A stretch of 64,000 bases of DNA, from positions 226,180-290,179 of IMG/VR virus record IMGVR_UViG_3300008261_000001; one strand, given 5' to 3'. Positions 44,608-52,412 of this stretch are shown piece after piece. Made by a program: the position numbers and the translations under genes. Origin of the DNA: a virus. Position 1 is the stretch's first letter, and every line of letters starts with the position of its first letter. The notes beneath the pieces are model-generated. The model made no database searches. It was not told the origin of the DNA and worked only from the letters and a program-made list of their open reading frames with translations.

Positions 44608-45231
44608 ATGGATTGTGTTGTGGACTATACCCAAGTGCAACCAACCAAGCGTTGGCATTTGGGTGTGTGTACGATTCTTACATTTAACTTTAAGCAGATT
44701 TCACTTAAAAACAAAAAGAAACTAGGGATAGACATAGACAAAAAGCGTGAAGATATAAGACTTCTCTTTTACAAGAGGCAAGCCAAGCAGGTGGCTCGTT
44801 TGGGGCTAGACCCAGAGGATGTACTTCAAGAGGTCTACAAGGGCTTGATTATCCGCAACGAGGGTACTTGCCCTTACGACCCAAAGAAATCTGCCTTCTC
44901 CACCTATGTTGTCATGGTCATGAACTGCGTAGTCATGAACATCGTCAAAAAGCGTAAGCTCTACAACGATAGAGAGGTTGTCGGTGAAGAGGACGATGCC
45001 GCCACCTATAATGTTGCTTCCCATTATCAGAACCAAGACGAAGAGTTATTACTAGAGCAAGTTCGTGGGTCTTTTAACGGAGATTTGCTTAAGGTATATG
45101 ACGCTCTGATGGAGGGTACAAAACACGCCCATATTGCAAACGAGCTTGGTTGGGAGATTCGTAAGGTGAATATGTGCATTAAAGAGATCAGAACGAAGGT
45201 AGCTAACTACTTGGGGCGGTCTGCGGACTAA
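44608..45231 (+). CDS. Sigma-70 family RNA polymerase sigma factor
   Basis: 207 residues; ATG with AGAGAG upstream. Region 2 lies at about 45-118: LGLDPEDVLQEVYKGLI, then FSTYVVMVMNCVV, the core-binding and -10 recognition helices. After an acidic linker, region 4 lies near 160-200 with the helix-turn-helix HIANELGWEIRKVNMCIKEIR. Region 1 and most of region 3 are absent, as in ECF-type and phage late sigma factors. It would redirect host RNA polymerase to phage promoters. The stop overlaps the thymidine kinase stop. Confidence 0.85.
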   Translation: MDCVVDYTQVQPTKRWHLGVCTILTFNFKQISLKNKKKLGIDIDKKREDIRLLFYKRQAKQVARLGLDPEDVLQEVYKGLIIRNEGTCPYDPKKSAFSTYVVMVMNCVVMNIVKKRKLYNDREVVGEEDDAATYNVASHYQNQDEELLLEQVRGSFNGDLLKVYDALMEGTKHAHIANELGWEIRKVNMCIKEIRTKVANYLGRSAD

Positions 45232-45803
45232 ACAGAGAACTTGTAAAGCCCAAAGACCCTCCTCGAAACAGGTAGGTATCCAAAACCTGGGTCTATAGAA
45301 GTACCTTGTGTGATCTGCTGTCCAAGCTCGTCTATCTTCATGTTAAAAGTAGCCCTCTCTGCTTTATTCGAATCAGACCCTACACCAAAAGTGGAAATCT
45401 CTTCGATATTGTCAGCCCAAGCCATAAGATAAATACTGCCCTCAAAAGGTTCACCCTTAAAGTCGGTTCTAAGCCCGTAAGCGAACACAGGTATCTGTAG
45501 TTCGTCTGCAATACGAGTAAGACCCAAGACTTGGTCTTTACTCAAGAACTGAGCCTCATCCACGAATAAGACTTTGATGGGTTTATCCAATACTGCTAGG
45601 TAGGGACATTCTGAGGAGCTTAAGGATTGAGCCTTCTGTGTGAAGCCGATGCGGGAAGCGACTTTGGATACTTCGTCTCTCTGTGAAGCGACATGAGGCA
45701 CTAAGACCTCGTATGGGATTTCTCGCTCAAAGCATGAGTGAGCCCTCATGATAAGGTTGGCACTCTTACCAGCGTTGACGGTGGAGTAGATGAAGGTGAG
45801 CAT
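45228..45803 (-). CDS. tdk: Thymidine kinase (type II)
   Basis: 191 residues from the ATG giving MLTFIYSTVNAGKS, the usual type II start and P-loop. VLFVDEAQFLS is the Walker B and lasso entry; PVFAYGLRTDFKGEPF and SIYLMAWAD follow as in the family. The zinc ribbon that normally has four cysteines lacks them here (STFGVGSDSNKAERATF). It phosphorylates thymidine to dTMP and could also supply precursors for modified pyrimidines. A GTATAAAGGTAAG promoter-like stretch lies about 30 bases upstream. Confidence 0.9.
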   Translation of the reverse strand: MLTFIYSTVNAGKSANLIMRAHSCFEREIPYEVLVPHVASQRDEVSKVASRIGFTQKAQSLSSSECPYLAVLDKPIKVLFVDEAQFLSKDQVLGLTRIADELQIPVFAYGLRTDFKGEPFEGSIYLMAWADNIEEISTFGVGSDSNKAERATFNMKIDELGQQITQGTSIDPGFGYLPVSRRVFGLYKFSV

Positions 45804-45947
45804 CGTTTTTCTTTCCATTTCTAGTTTTCTTACCTTTATACACCTCCAGCACTTATGTGAAATAAAGATTATCCGAAAAAAGATTATCCCAACTCGTGAT
45901 GTTCTCTATTAGGGGGGTGTACACACCCACACCACAGAGAGAACACC

Positions 45948-46523
45948 ATGACCAAGCTCGACATCCTCAACATCATCATCAAGCTCCTTGTCCTCGACAA
46001 CGCAGTCGGGCTCGACAACCCTAAGGTCAAGACGCACCTGGACGCGGTCGCCACCGCCATCCATGCCGAGGCTGGTGAGGTTCCCGCCTCACGCCTCATC
46101 AGCCTCGCTTATAACGAGTCTCGATTTGGATATAAAGAGATCAAGCTCGACTCTTACCCCACCACCTCGTGGGGGGCTTGTGGCATCTATCAGCAGGTGG
46201 CGAAGTTCTCCACCATCCCCACCACCTGCCACAAGCTGGGGACAGATGTTCGTCACGCCACGAAGGTGGCTGTGGCTTACCTCAAGTACATGAAGGGTCG
46301 GTGGAAGGTCACGACCTCCACCGAGAAGATGGACGACCTCATGTGCCACTACTACAGCGGAAACACCTGTGATCGAGAGGCTAAGGCTTACGCCAAGAGG
46401 CATAAGAAAATCCGCGAGAAGGCGAGCGAGCTTCTAGCTTCTAAGGCTAAGGGGCTGAAGAAGCCTAAGTCTAAGGGGCTGATGGTAGCTTCTCGTAAGG
46501 GGCTTCCCCCTCGCACCATCTAA
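45948..46523 (+). CDS. SLT-type lysozyme/transglycosylase with basic tail
   Basis: 191 residues. E57 in LISLAYNESRF and WGACGIYQQVA (75-85) form the SLT catalytic Glu and following loop; CHYYSGNTC with two cysteines lies near 135. The C-terminal 40 residues are very basic with a KGL repeat. No signal peptide. Codon use is markedly richer in C-ending codons than its neighbours, so it may have been acquired separately or be highly expressed. A role in lysis or virion-associated wall digestion is likely. Confidence 0.8.
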   Translation: MTKLDILNIIIKLLVLDNAVGLDNPKVKTHLDAVATAIHAEAGEVPASRLISLAYNESRFGYKEIKLDSYPTTSWGACGIYQQVAKFSTIPTTCHKLGTDVRHATKVAVAYLKYMKGRWKVTTSTEKMDDLMCHYYSGNTCDREAKAYAKRHKKIREKASELLASKAKGLKKPKSKGLMVASRKGLPPRTI

Positions 46524-46536
46524 GAGGAGTGTACAC

Positions 46537-47058
46537 ATGAAGATACATAGCAATGCGGGTATCACTCATTGGTCTAAAGAGATCGAGGACGACACCCTCT
46601 TAGGTTCCCTAGAAATGGGTCTAGGGGAGGATGGCAAGAGGGTGGTGGTTTCTTGGAAAGAGGGGGAATCTGCCTTCAAGGTCTTCGGATCTTGGTTCTT
46701 GCAGATGGGGCTACAAGACTTAATCTTGATCGTTAATGGGACATACGATTGTCGTGTGAACACCCTAGAGGGTGGTACACACAAAGGCGAGGGGGGTATG
46801 GTACTGAGGGTAGAGTGGTCTACAGGGAACGACCCAGATAGGAATGTGATCGTTTATAACGACTTGAAGGATAAGGAAAGCTACACGGGTCATAACTTTC
46901 AGAAGCAAGAGGGGTATCTGAGGGTTGTACTTATCCGTGGTACTCAGGTACATCTTGGGACATGGGGTGGAGGTTATCCGACTGCTGATTTTGGGGCTTT
47001 AGGTTCTCATATGAACTCTATAATGGATTGGATTAGGTATATCTACAAAGCCAACTGA
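46537..47058 (+). CDS. Hypothetical protein upstream of the modification cassette
   Basis: 173 residues; ATG with GAGGAG. Beta rich with several Trp and Gly residues; no motif recognised. It ends 12 bases before the first methyltransferase gene on the same strand, so it may be transcribed with the cassette, although nothing in it suggests a shared function. Confidence 0.6.
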   Translation: MKIHSNAGITHWSKEIEDDTLLGSLEMGLGEDGKRVVVSWKEGESAFKVFGSWFLQMGLQDLILIVNGTYDCRVNTLEGGTHKGEGGMVLRVEWSTGNDPDRNVIVYNDLKDKESYTGHNFQKQEGYLRVVLIRGTQVHLGTWGGGYPTADFGALGSHMNSIMDWIRYIYKAN

Positions 47059-47069
47059 GGAGGGCTTTA

Positions 47070-48281
47070 ATGTTTGAGTATGACAGAGAAAAGGGCTTCA
47101 AGACACTTGCGGAGTACAAGCTGTTTGAGGACGGAGAAATCTACATACCACCGCATATATGGAAAGAGATTAAGGATCAGTTCCCTCGTGATGAGGTGAT
47201 ACTACACTTATCCAATCTTTTGAGGGCTATGCCTTTTCCTTTGACGCAGTATTCGGCGGCGGAGGTTCTATCCGATTGGAACAGCTTGAAGAACACCCCT
47301 CAAAATGTCGAGATGACTGAATGGACTTGTCATAGGTTGTTCGACAGTATTCCCCTTCTGTACCGAGGAAAGCCTTGCCTTATCCAATCTAACACGAAGG
47401 GCAGAAAGGTATCCAATCAGTTTACTGAGTCTGTTAGGATGGAGTGTGGTTCAAAAGCATTTCCATCCCCTATTTCGTACTGGACGGAAAACAAGGTCAT
47501 GTATTGGCTCAGATCTCTTTGGACTCTCTTAGACGATAAAGAGGGGTTAAACGGAAGGAGTATTCAACAATGCATCGCCTTAAGTTCTTATGTGGCGAGT
47601 CAGTTTAATCCTAGCACAGCTAAGTGCATTTATGACTTCTTTGGGGCTAAGAAGGTCTTGGACTTATCTATGGGTTGGGGGGATAGACTCGTAGGGTTTC
47701 TAGCTAGTGGTGCGGATAGTTATGTGGGCATAGACCCCAACACTAAGCTCCACACGCCCTATCAGAGCATCTGCGATTGGACAGAGAACAAGGGGGGCTT
47801 GGATAAGCCTAAAACGACTCGGTTCATCTGTTCACCTGCTGAGGAGGCGGACTTATCCAATATGAAGTTCGACTTTGTGTTTACCTCGCCTCCGTACTTC
47901 AACATAGAGAGGTACTCCGAGGATGGAACACAGAGCTGGAAACGCTATAAGCAGTTATCCGCTTGGCATGAGGGCTTTTTGTTCCCGTCTTTGAAGAAGG
48001 CTTGGGACAGCTTAGAGGAGGGCGGTCGGATAGCCATCAACATCGCAGACAGCTTGAGAGATAAGCATAACATCTGTACGCCCATGTTATCCTATATGGA
48101 GTCGATAGGTGCAACTTACGAGGGTGTTATGGGGTATCGTATGTCTAAGCGACCTGGGAACTTTTCTCAGTACACGGATGATATAAAAGAGATCGGTGTG
48201 TTTGGTGAGCCGATATTTATATGGAGTAAGGGGGAAGCCCCTGAGCCCAAGTGGAACCAAGATAACTTCTTTGGAGTCTGA
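47070..48281 (+). CDS. TSPPY-type SAM-dependent methyltransferase, copy 1
   Basis: 403 residues; ATG with GAGGAGG. Motif I is VLDLSMGWGDRLVGF (D198-G204 core), the acidic SAM-ribose loop is GIDPN (220-224) and motif IV is FTSPPYF (271-277), the amino-methyltransferase signature of N4-cytosine and N6-adenine enzymes. The N-terminal 180 residues are a conserved non-catalytic domain shared with copy 2. No separate target-recognition domain and no restriction partner are seen. It is the first of five tightly linked genes (TGATG overlap with the next). It could methylate DNA, or a modified nucleotide or small molecule made by the cassette. Confidence 0.85.
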   Translation: MFEYDREKGFKTLAEYKLFEDGEIYIPPHIWKEIKDQFPRDEVILHLSNLLRAMPFPLTQYSAAEVLSDWNSLKNTPQNVEMTEWTCHRLFDSIPLLYRGKPCLIQSNTKGRKVSNQFTESVRMECGSKAFPSPISYWTENKVMYWLRSLWTLLDDKEGLNGRSIQQCIALSSYVASQFNPSTAKCIYDFFGAKKVLDLSMGWGDRLVGFLASGADSYVGIDPNTKLHTPYQSICDWTENKGGLDKPKTTRFICSPAEEADLSNMKFDFVFTSPPYFNIERYSEDGTQSWKRYKQLSAWHEGFLFPSLKKAWDSLEEGGRIAINIADSLRDKHNICTPMLSYMESIGATYEGVMGYRMSKRPGNFSQYTDDIKEIGVFGEPIFIWSKGEAPEPKWNQDNFFGV

Positions 48282-48991
48282 TGATGTACCATATAACAGC
48301 AAAAAATTGTGCAGAGGCATGGGTGAAAGCCACACAAGATATTCTCGACAAAGGGGAGGATATGGGGGGGTTGTACGAGATATTAAATATGGGGATAGAG
48401 ATAACCTCTTCTGAAGTGTGTCCTTTGTTTGACGAGGAGTTTCGTAAGGTTTTTGGGGACGAGAGAATAGACTATGCGAAGTCTGTGACTTTCGTGCGTC
48501 CTGAGCCTAATGTGCTTTTCCCTCAAATGATGGATTATAGACAGAACCAAGAAGGGAAATGGACTAATAGTTATTGGGGTCGTATGATCTCTTGGAACGG
48601 TGGATATAATCAGATAGAGCAGGCGATAAAGAGGCTTCAACAAAACAAGCAGTCTAAAACCATCGTCATTGGTGTTTTCGATCCTCAGACGGATGGGAAA
48701 AAACAAATGGGTGGTATGCCCTGCTTACTGACAATAGACTTAAAGCCTAGAGGTGGGAAGCTCAATCTCACAGCAAACTTTAGAAGCCAAGCGGTATCTA
48801 AGTCTGGCTATGCCGATTATATGGCGTTAGTAGAGTTGTGTGATTTCTTGTGCAAAGAGAGCGGTTGTCTCGACTTTGGACTTGTCACTTCATTCGCTCA
48901 CTCTTGCCATGTACGCACCGAAAACAACGAGCTGAAAAACTCAAAGCGACTTATGGAGCAGTATGGAAACCGAATGGGTGAACTCGTTTAA
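48281..48991 (+). CDS. Thymidylate synthase-like pyrimidine C5-modifying enzyme
   Basis: 236 residues (a second ATG three bases on is an equal choice). C148 in GGMPCLLTIDL is the nucleophile that attacks C6 of the pyrimidine; FRSQ (167-170) gives the phosphate-binding arginine; SGYADYMALVEL replaces the canonical GLPFNIASYALL, so the uracil-reading Asn is missing and an Asp is nearby; SFAHSCH stands where DAHIY is usual. The N-terminus (AEAWVKATQDIL) matches divergent phage homologues. These changes fit a dUMP/dCMP hydroxymethylase-type enzyme rather than standard ThyA. It overlaps the PP-loop gene by 29 bases. Confidence 0.8.
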   Translation: MMYHITAKNCAEAWVKATQDILDKGEDMGGLYEILNMGIEITSSEVCPLFDEEFRKVFGDERIDYAKSVTFVRPEPNVLFPQMMDYRQNQEGKWTNSYWGRMISWNGGYNQIEQAIKRLQQNKQSKTIVIGVFDPQTDGKKQMGGMPCLLTIDLKPRGGKLNLTANFRSQAVSKSGYADYMALVELCDFLCKESGCLDFGLVTSFAHSCHVRTENNELKNSKRLMEQYGNRMGELV

Positions 48992-49883
48992 GACACTCAT
49001 CTATGAGTCGATAAAATCGTTACCTGACGAGGTGAGCTTGTCTTTTAGCGGAGGTATTGACTCCTCTATGATCTTATTCACTATGATTGATTTAGGGAAG
49101 CCCCCCAAAGAACTCATCACATTTGAGATAGAGGGAGAGCCGTCTAAAGATTTAGAATATGCTAAAAAGATTGCACAGCATTACGATCTGCCTTTGAAGG
49201 TTGCGAAGATCCCATCTTCTCCGAGTCGTGACGACTTATTAGGGGAAGTTAAAGAAGTTATTAAGACCACACGCACCACGAGGAACATTGAAACTCAAGT
49301 GTGCTACGCATATTCCTACATGATACCCCTTATTACAACAGAGCATCTGGTCACAGGGTTTTACGAAGACATACTGTTCGCCACGAATGCAAACATCTCT
49401 TCAAAGTACAGCAAACACCTTAAAGGTTTAATGTCCAAAGAGGATTTTGATGATGAATATAAACTGATTAGAAAACAAGTATTTGAGGGGAAATACAAAT
49501 CTGGTGCGGAACACAACTACCTTGTGATTATGAGGTACTTGGAGGCGAAAGGCATTAAAGTAGAATGTCCTTATAATACGGATTGTATATACAATTTATT
49601 TCAATCCCTCACTTTTAAACAAACGAACTATAATCCCAATACAGGTAAGAAACATAAAAAGTGGTTCATCACAGAAGAAACGCATAAAGATTTTTTTGCT
49701 CTGTTCAATAACCATAAAAACATCAATAATATGCACACAACAGGTAAAGATGGCGGGCTTAAAGGTCTACATAGGCGTGTGTTATTAACAGGGACATCTT
49801 TTAAGGACACAAGGGCTATTTATAACGAGGTACTGAAAGAAATTGAGTTTGAAGAAAAGGCTATGTTCGATGTTAAACTTTAA
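48963..49883 (+). CDS. PP-loop ATPase, asparagine-synthase-like
   Basis: 306 residues. SFSGGIDSSM (27-36) is the PP-loop that binds ATP and makes an adenylate; the following strand and helix (ELITFEIEGEPSKDLEYAKKIAQHYDLPL) match the adenine nucleotide alpha-hydrolase fold. There is no N-terminal glutaminase domain and no QueC-type zinc cysteines, so it is neither a full asparagine synthetase nor an obvious 7-deazaguanine enzyme. It would activate a carboxylate or carbonyl for amide, amidine or thio transfer. Embedded between the thymidylate-synthase-like and PLP genes with overlaps on both sides. Confidence 0.82.
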   Translation: METEWVNSFKTLIYESIKSLPDEVSLSFSGGIDSSMILFTMIDLGKPPKELITFEIEGEPSKDLEYAKKIAQHYDLPLKVAKIPSSPSRDDLLGEVKEVIKTTRTTRNIETQVCYAYSYMIPLITTEHLVTGFYEDILFATNANISSKYSKHLKGLMSKEDFDDEYKLIRKQVFEGKYKSGAEHNYLVIMRYLEAKGIKVECPYNTDCIYNLFQSLTFKQTNYNPNTGKKHKKWFITEETHKDFFALFNNHKNINNMHTTGKDGGLKGLHRRVLLTGTSFKDTRAIYNEVLKEIEFEEKAMFDVKL

Positions 49884-50703
49884 TACGCCTTTAGAGACTT
49901 ACACTGTGGCTCACAAAAACATAGATGTGAAGCGAGATGACTTGCTTAATGGAGACCTCGATCTGCCTCCGTGGGCTAAACTTGAAGGGGTTCGCAGACT
50001 GCTCGAATCGGATTACTATAAGAAGGATAAACCGATTGTGCATCTGACCGTTAGGGGGAGTTACACAGGGTGGGTGTTGTCTTATTGGGGGAAACAAATG
50101 GGGTACGACATAAAGATTGCTTACCCTAACACAAAAAACTACGGACAAGTTATGCTCGATAAGATCACCCAGTATGGCGGAGAACTTATCCCTCTTAAAC
50201 ACAACATGGTAGCTGTTCTTTCGGCACAAACTAAAAAAATGGCTTCTGAAAATGATTGGCAGATGAGCCCAGACGCTTTTAATCATCCGATCTATATAGA
50301 CTATTGGACACAACGCTCGACTGAGTTTTTCAAAGAAAACGAGTACGATACTCTTGTCGTACAAGGAGGGAGTGGAGTCACATCTGTTGGACTCATCAAA
50401 GGGTTTTTAGGTGTGGATTACATCTCAGGGTCTCTATTTGAATCGGATTACGGAAAGAAGAAAATCGTCCTCGTGGCTACCTCAAGTGTTAAGACCGTCA
50501 CAAACGCTCTGATCTCTAATCTAGGTGCTGTGCCTTCTTGTCTCAAGGTCTATAAGTCTGAGTACGACTTTTACGATGAAATGGAACACCTAACGACCCC
50601 ATTCCCTTGCAACCCTTATTGGGACAAGAAAGCGTGGGGCTGGATTCAAGATAACCCAGATAAGATGAAAGGTCGTACCCTGTTTTGGAATCTAGGAGCT
50701 TAA
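49870..50703 (+). CDS. PLP-dependent enzyme, ACC deaminase/cysteine synthase-like (fold type II)
   Basis: 277 residues from the ATG at 49870, which overlaps the PP-loop stop by 14 bases; an upstream TTG is less likely. VKRDDLL (20-26) followed by LPPWAKLEGVRRLLE places K37 where ACC deaminase and D-cysteine desulfhydrase have the Schiff-base lysine in GGNKxRKLE. TVRGSYTGWVLSYWGKQMG matches the substrate loop and helix, and VVQGGSGVTSVGL (163-175) the phosphate cup. Fold type II enzymes do beta- or gamma-replacement and elimination on amino acids. In this cassette it may make or attach an amino-acid-derived group. The exact reaction is not readable. Confidence 0.82.
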   Translation: MLNFNTPLETYTVAHKNIDVKRDDLLNGDLDLPPWAKLEGVRRLLESDYYKKDKPIVHLTVRGSYTGWVLSYWGKQMGYDIKIAYPNTKNYGQVMLDKITQYGGELIPLKHNMVAVLSAQTKKMASENDWQMSPDAFNHPIYIDYWTQRSTEFFKENEYDTLVVQGGSGVTSVGLIKGFLGVDYISGSLFESDYGKKKIVLVATSSVKTVTNALISNLGAVPSCLKVYKSEYDFYDEMEHLTTPFPCNPYWDKKAWGWIQDNPDKMKGRTLFWNLGA

Positions 50704-50724
50704 ACCTTTTTTCGGGGTCTAGTT

Positions 50725-51945
50725 ATGTTTTTTGATTATGAGCGAACAAAGTTATCTTCTCTAGATGACTATGAACTGACGACCGACTCTAAGATTTCTA
50801 TTCCTCCCCACATATGGCGTGAGATTACAACGACTTTCAGTAAGAAAGATATCATTGAACATCTGTCCAATCTTATTGAAGTGGGGAAACTCCCTTTTCC
50901 GCTGAGGGAGTACTCATCAGCGGGGTTGGATCTTGACTTCAAGATGCTGAAAAACGAGGATTGCTTAGTAAAGCTAGGTGATTGGGAGTGCCTAAGGACA
51001 ATCCCCAACCAAGAGCTGAGTTATCGTGGGCGTAGGTGTTATTTTAACCCTTCTTCTAATGGATTAAGCGTTTCGGATAACTTCACTCAGCTTGAAAGGA
51101 TGGAGTGTTCTCACTTTGAACATAAGAGTCCAATGAGGGAATGGACGAGGGAAGGTTGTAGGTCAAAGACACGCTATATGCTGAGGGTCTTATGGACACT
51201 TAACGAGAAGGACGCTTTAGAGAACGGTGTTAGCAATAAGCAGTTAAGAGACTGCATACGGCTTGGAAACTACCAAGCAAGTCAGTTCAAGCCCTCATGT
51301 GCTAAGACGATTTATGACTTCTTTGGGGCTAAGAAGGTCTTGGACTTTTCAGCAGGTTGGGGGGACAGACTCGTTGGCTTCCTAGCGTCTAGTGCCGAGA
51401 GCTATGTGGGCATAGATCCTAACTCAAAACTAACGGATAAGTATAGAGCCATATCTAGCTTTTGCTCTACGGATAAACAGACAAGTTTCATCTGCTCCCC
51501 CGCAGAAGACGCTGACTTATCCAATATGAGATTCGACTTTGTGTTTACCTCCCCCCCTTACTTCAACATCGAGAGGTATTCAGAGGAGAGTACTCAGTCT
51601 TGGAAACGCTATAAGACGGAGAGCGACTGGTTGGAGTTTTTCTTGTTGGTCGCTTTAAAGAAATCTTGGGACAGCTTAGAAGACGGTGGGAGGATAGCTA
51701 TCAACATCGCGGATAAGGGTCATTCAAGGACAGATGTCATTTCTTCTATCTGTACGCCTATGCTGTCTTATATGGAGTCTTTAGGTGCGGTGTTTGAGGG
51801 GGTGATAGGATATAGGATGAATAAAAGACCTGGTGACAGAATGGGTTCTGTAGGTGGTTCGGTGTTCGGTGAACCTATATTCGTGTGGTCTAAAGGTGTT
51901 GCCACCGAACCCAAGTGGAAGCAAGACAACTTCTTTGGGATCTGA
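50725..51945 (+). CDS. TSPPY-type SAM-dependent methyltransferase, copy 2
   Basis: 406 residues. Collinear with copy 1 over its whole length: FDYERTKL start, IPPHIWREI, VLDFSAGWGDRLVGF (D207-G213), GIDPN, SFICSPAEDADLSNM, FTSPPYFNIERYSEESTQSWKRY (motif IV 275-280) and the ending KWKQDNFFGI. Differences are spread across the middle of the N-terminal domain, which may read the substrate. A duplicated enzyme kept at both ends of a cassette suggests two related substrates or two steps. Confidence 0.85.
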   Translation: MFFDYERTKLSSLDDYELTTDSKISIPPHIWREITTTFSKKDIIEHLSNLIEVGKLPFPLREYSSAGLDLDFKMLKNEDCLVKLGDWECLRTIPNQELSYRGRRCYFNPSSNGLSVSDNFTQLERMECSHFEHKSPMREWTREGCRSKTRYMLRVLWTLNEKDALENGVSNKQLRDCIRLGNYQASQFKPSCAKTIYDFFGAKKVLDFSAGWGDRLVGFLASSAESYVGIDPNSKLTDKYRAISSFCSTDKQTSFICSPAEDADLSNMRFDFVFTSPPYFNIERYSEESTQSWKRYKTESDWLEFFLLVALKKSWDSLEDGGRIAINIADKGHSRTDVISSICTPMLSYMESLGAVFEGVIGYRMNKRPGDRMGSVGGSVFGEPIFVWSKGVATEPKWKQDNFFGI

Positions 51946-51949
51946 GCGT

Positions 51950-52273
51950 TTAACTATTCACGATGAAGTTAAACTGAGGCAACATCTGAGCGATCTTTTG
52001 AAGGCAATCGCTATCCGACCCACAAGAGACATAAATCTCTTTCATAGATCCAGCGTTTGAAGTTTCGGTCTTGTACCCTGCCTTCATGATAGTTCTCTCA
52101 ATAGTCGTAGCATCCCATGACGCTACGATGAGATTTAAGTCGTTCATACCCTCAAAGTTCACAAGCACAGGAGCTTTGACCTTATGGATGTTTCGTGAGG
52201 CAACCTTACGACCACCTTCGAGGGCGGCGAGGCGGACTTCAAGACTTCTTAATACTTCACTTGCTGTTCTCAT
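51950..52273 (-). CDS. Small protein with MRTASEVLR N-terminal tag
   Basis: 107 residues from ATG with GGAG eight bases upstream. The first 19 residues, MRTASEVLRSLEVRLAALE, match the tag of the protein at 2390-3505; the remainder is an unrelated alpha/beta domain with two cysteines. The leader sequence around the ribosome site (CTTGGAGTAATGA) is also conserved between the two genes. Lies convergent to the second methyltransferase gene, four bases from its stop. Function unknown. Confidence 0.65.
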   Translation of the reverse strand: MRTASEVLRSLEVRLAALEGGRKVASRNIHKVKAPVLVNFEGMNDLNLIVASWDATTIERTIMKAGYKTETSNAGSMKEIYVSCGSDSDCLQKIAQMLPQFNFIVNS

Positions 52274-52303
52274 GTCATTACTCCAAGATGGGGGGTGGTA
52301 TGT

Positions 52304-52322
52304 TAGGTGGTTATTCCACCTA
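52304..52322. repeat. Hairpin in the leader of the 51950-52273 gene
   Basis: TAGGTGG and CCACCTA form a 7-bp stem with a five-base loop, upstream of the GGAG site. A GTTTATA element on the minus strand (52336-52342) lies just before it. Confidence 0.4.
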
Positions 52323-52412
52323 TCCAAGACTACAGATTATAAACCTTTTATTATCCCAACTCTAAGAGTAGCTCATTAGTGGGCTAGAACCCCACAAGCT
52401 AGGAGACAGAAT

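Noticed and set aside
48963-49883. QueC-type 7-deazaguanine enzyme for the PP-loop protein
   Set aside because: No zinc cysteines and no QueD, QueE or FolE homologue in the window; neighbours act on pyrimidines and amino acids.
47070-51945. Ordinary restriction-modification system
   Set aside because: No restriction endonuclease or specificity subunit is adjacent, and three unrelated biosynthetic enzymes are interlocked with the methyltransferases.
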